A DNA stretch of 64,000 nt from the NCBI RefSeq assembly GCF_014138625.1, contig NZ_JACJHY010000013.1:62001-126000 (forward strand), written 5' to 3'. Both the position numbers and the translations under genes were made by a program. This document shows, piece by piece, positions 62,742 through 64,000 of the stretch. The stretch comes from Aminobacter ciceronei. GTDB taxonomy: Bacteria; Pseudomonadota; Alphaproteobacteria; Rhizobiales; Rhizobiaceae. The notes beneath the pieces are model-generated. The model saw only the letters and a list, made by a program, of their open reading frames with translations, made no database searches and was not told the origin of the DNA. How positions within the stretch are numbered: the first letter of the stretch is position 1; every line of letters begins with the position of its first letter.

Positions 62742-64000
62742 TCAGGCGAAGCGTGGTCGCATCACCCGCGTTCCGGCCCAGTCGAGCACGAGCATCACCA
62801 AAAGCGAGATGCCGACGAGCGGAAAGGCGATGCCGCCCAAGGCAAGGATGGCGATCAGACCGCGGAACACTCTCGTGTCCTCAGGCAGCGGCGGCACGCC
62901 GAGCGAGCCGGCGGGACGGCGCTTCCACCACATCACCCCGGCAGACACCGCAAGCAGCACGATGCCGAGGCAGGCGGCCAGCAGCACGAGCTGGGTGACC
63001 AGCCCGAACTCCTGGCCCATATGCACCGAGATGCCCCACTCCATCCATTTGCCGCCGAGGCCGTAATCGGCAAAACCCATATCGATCAGCGGCTCGCCGC
63101 TATACTGGTCGAGATGGATCACCCTCTGCTGGCTGGCAGCATCCGGATAGACCGAGCCGGTGTAGACGCCGGCCGGCTTTCCTGGGATCGCCACCGTATA
63201 GCCGCGATGCAGCCCCAGCCTGTCGAAGGTCTCGACAGCCTTGTTCAGCCCGATCGGCGTGCCCGCGGCAGCAGACGATTCCGGCAGCCTGGCCTGCTCC
63301 AGCGACCACGACGTCTTGGCGACATGGTCGAGATGTTCGCCCGACATCGGCACGTCGACGCGCACACCGGAGGGGTAGCCGAAATTGCTGCCATTGGCCC
63401 ATTCATTGACCTTTTCGCCCCAGACGCCCGACCAGGGCATGCCTGTTATCGCCAGGAAGACGATGAAGACGCCTGCGAACAGGCCGGTCACCGCATGCAG
63501 GTCGCGCCAGAACATGCGGTTCCTGGGCTTGCCGCGCACCGAAACGACGCCGCCCTTCTTGCCGCGCGGCCACCAGAGATAGATGCCGGTGCCAACAAGC
63601 AGGATCGACCAGCCGCCGGCAAGTTCGATCACCATGCGCGCGCCGTCGCCGAAATATTTCAGGCTGTGCAGGTAGCGGATGGTCCACATGATGGTGCCGC
63701 GATCGGGCAAGGCGCCCAGCACCGACCCGTCATAAGGGTTCACATAGACGGCGAGCTTGCCGAAATCGGCTGATGCGACAGTGATTTCGGCCGAACTCCC
63801 AGGCGTTGCCGGGTCGAGATATTTCACCGCCGTGCCGGGATAGTTGGCAAGGGCTGCGTCGACCATGACCTCGGGCGTGACCTTGGTCTGTGCGACGGTC
63901 ACGCGCTTGAGGTCGGAGTAGACTGATGTGTCGATCTCGTCCTTGAACAGATAGAGCGCGCCAGTGACGGCGAGCGTGATCATGAAGGGCAGCACCATCA
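62742..64000 (-). CDS. PepSY-associated membrane protein (partial)
   Basis: This gene runs off the right end of the window, so its N-terminus is missing; 419 residues are visible. There are membrane helices (MVLPFMITLAVTGALYLFKD, WSILLVGTGIYLWWP, GLFAGVFIVFLAITG and C-terminal ones), the HSLKYFGDGARMVIELAGGW region and a PepSY-like module (PEVMVDAALANYPGTAVKYL). Such proteins are often linked to siderophore uptake and act as inner-membrane reductases. Whether that holds depends on genes beyond the window. Confidence 0.85.
   Translation of the reverse strand, partial: MVLPFMITLAVTGALYLFKDEIDTSVYSDLKRVTVAQTKVTPEVMVDAALANYPGTAVKYLDPATPGSSAEITVASADFGKLAVYVNPYDGSVLGALPDRGTIMWTIRYLHSLKYFGDGARMVIELAGGWSILLVGTGIYLWWPRGKKGGVVSVRGKPRNRMFWRDLHAVTGLFAGVFIVFLAITGMPWSGVWGEKVNEWANGSNFGYPSGVRVDVPMSGEHLDHVAKTSWSLEQARLPESSAAAGTPIGLNKAVETFDRLGLHRGYTVAIPGKPAGVYTGSVYPDAASQQRVIHLDQYSGEPLIDMGFADYGLGGKWMEWGISVHMGQEFGLVTQLVLLAACLGIVLLAVSAGVMWWKRRPAGSLGVPPLPEDTRVFRGLIAILALGGIAFPLVGISLLVMLVLDWAGTRVMRPRFA

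Overview
The window is a 64-kb, GC-rich piece of chromosome from an alphaproteobacterium. It most likely belongs to the Rhizobiales, close to Mesorhizobium/Aminobacter (Phyllobacteriaceae). This is inferred from the rpsF-rpsR-rplI / dnaB / radA / cvpA / purF order, the tandem psd-pssA pair, the Omp25/31-type porin, the TIGR02301-type protein and several families of rhizobial-style palindromic intergenic repeats. I found no rRNA, tRNA, insertion sequence, prophage or CRISPR array. Many long open frames antisense to real genes are GC-bias shadows and are omitted.

Layout. 0-12 kb is core machinery: ribosomal proteins S6, S18 and L9, a cyclopropane-synthase-like methyltransferase, YnfA, a reverse-strand autotransporter, then dnaB, radA, cvpA and purF. 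12-21 kb holds DoxX, two SDR/transport genes, an SLC13-type permease, a secreted lectin-like protein, OsmC, an EamA exporter, a candidate small RNA with a C-rich loop, and an acyltransferase/AMP-ligase fusion. 21-31 kb is phospholipid synthesis (psd-pssA), an ArsR-controlled ATM1-type ABC exporter, a LysM protein, a LOG-type nucleosidase, rarD and cimA. 31-36 kb is a tightly overlapping operon (DUF559, VOC, three GFA paralogues, prolyl iminopeptidase), followed by cysS. 36-45 kb is mixed housekeeping: LysE, SRAP, NUDIX, dihydroorotase, YgfZ, an HD phosphohydrolase, GST and LtrA. 45-51 kb has small secreted proteins, an ArsR-SRPBCC-SDR operon, and a two-gene module of a GNAT-C39 peptidase fusion overlapped by a RimK-type ATP-grasp ligase. 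51-64 kb has a repeat-rich gap, an ECF sigma/anti-sigma pair, two MFS carriers, VapBC, a porin, a giant DUF2339 membrane protein, a thioesterase-recO pair, and a PepSY protein cut by the window end.

Genes working together. Many neighbours are translationally coupled through ATGA or TGATG overlaps: rpsF-rpsR, psd-pssA, DUF559-VOC, GFA3-GFA2-GFA1-pip, GNAT/C39-RimK, ArsR-SRPBCC, sigma-anti-sigma, vapB-vapC and recO-PaaI. Operator-like inverted repeats are visible over the arsR and vapB start codons and upstream of one MFS gene.

The most interesting items are the GNAT-C39 / RimK-like module (a possible peptide-tagging and trimming system), the unannotated small RNA at about 18.7 kb, the coupled triple-GFA operon, an SDR lacking its catalytic Tyr and Lys, and a non-coding 20-bp minisatellite behind ltrA. 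All calls come from reading the sequence. No database search was run.
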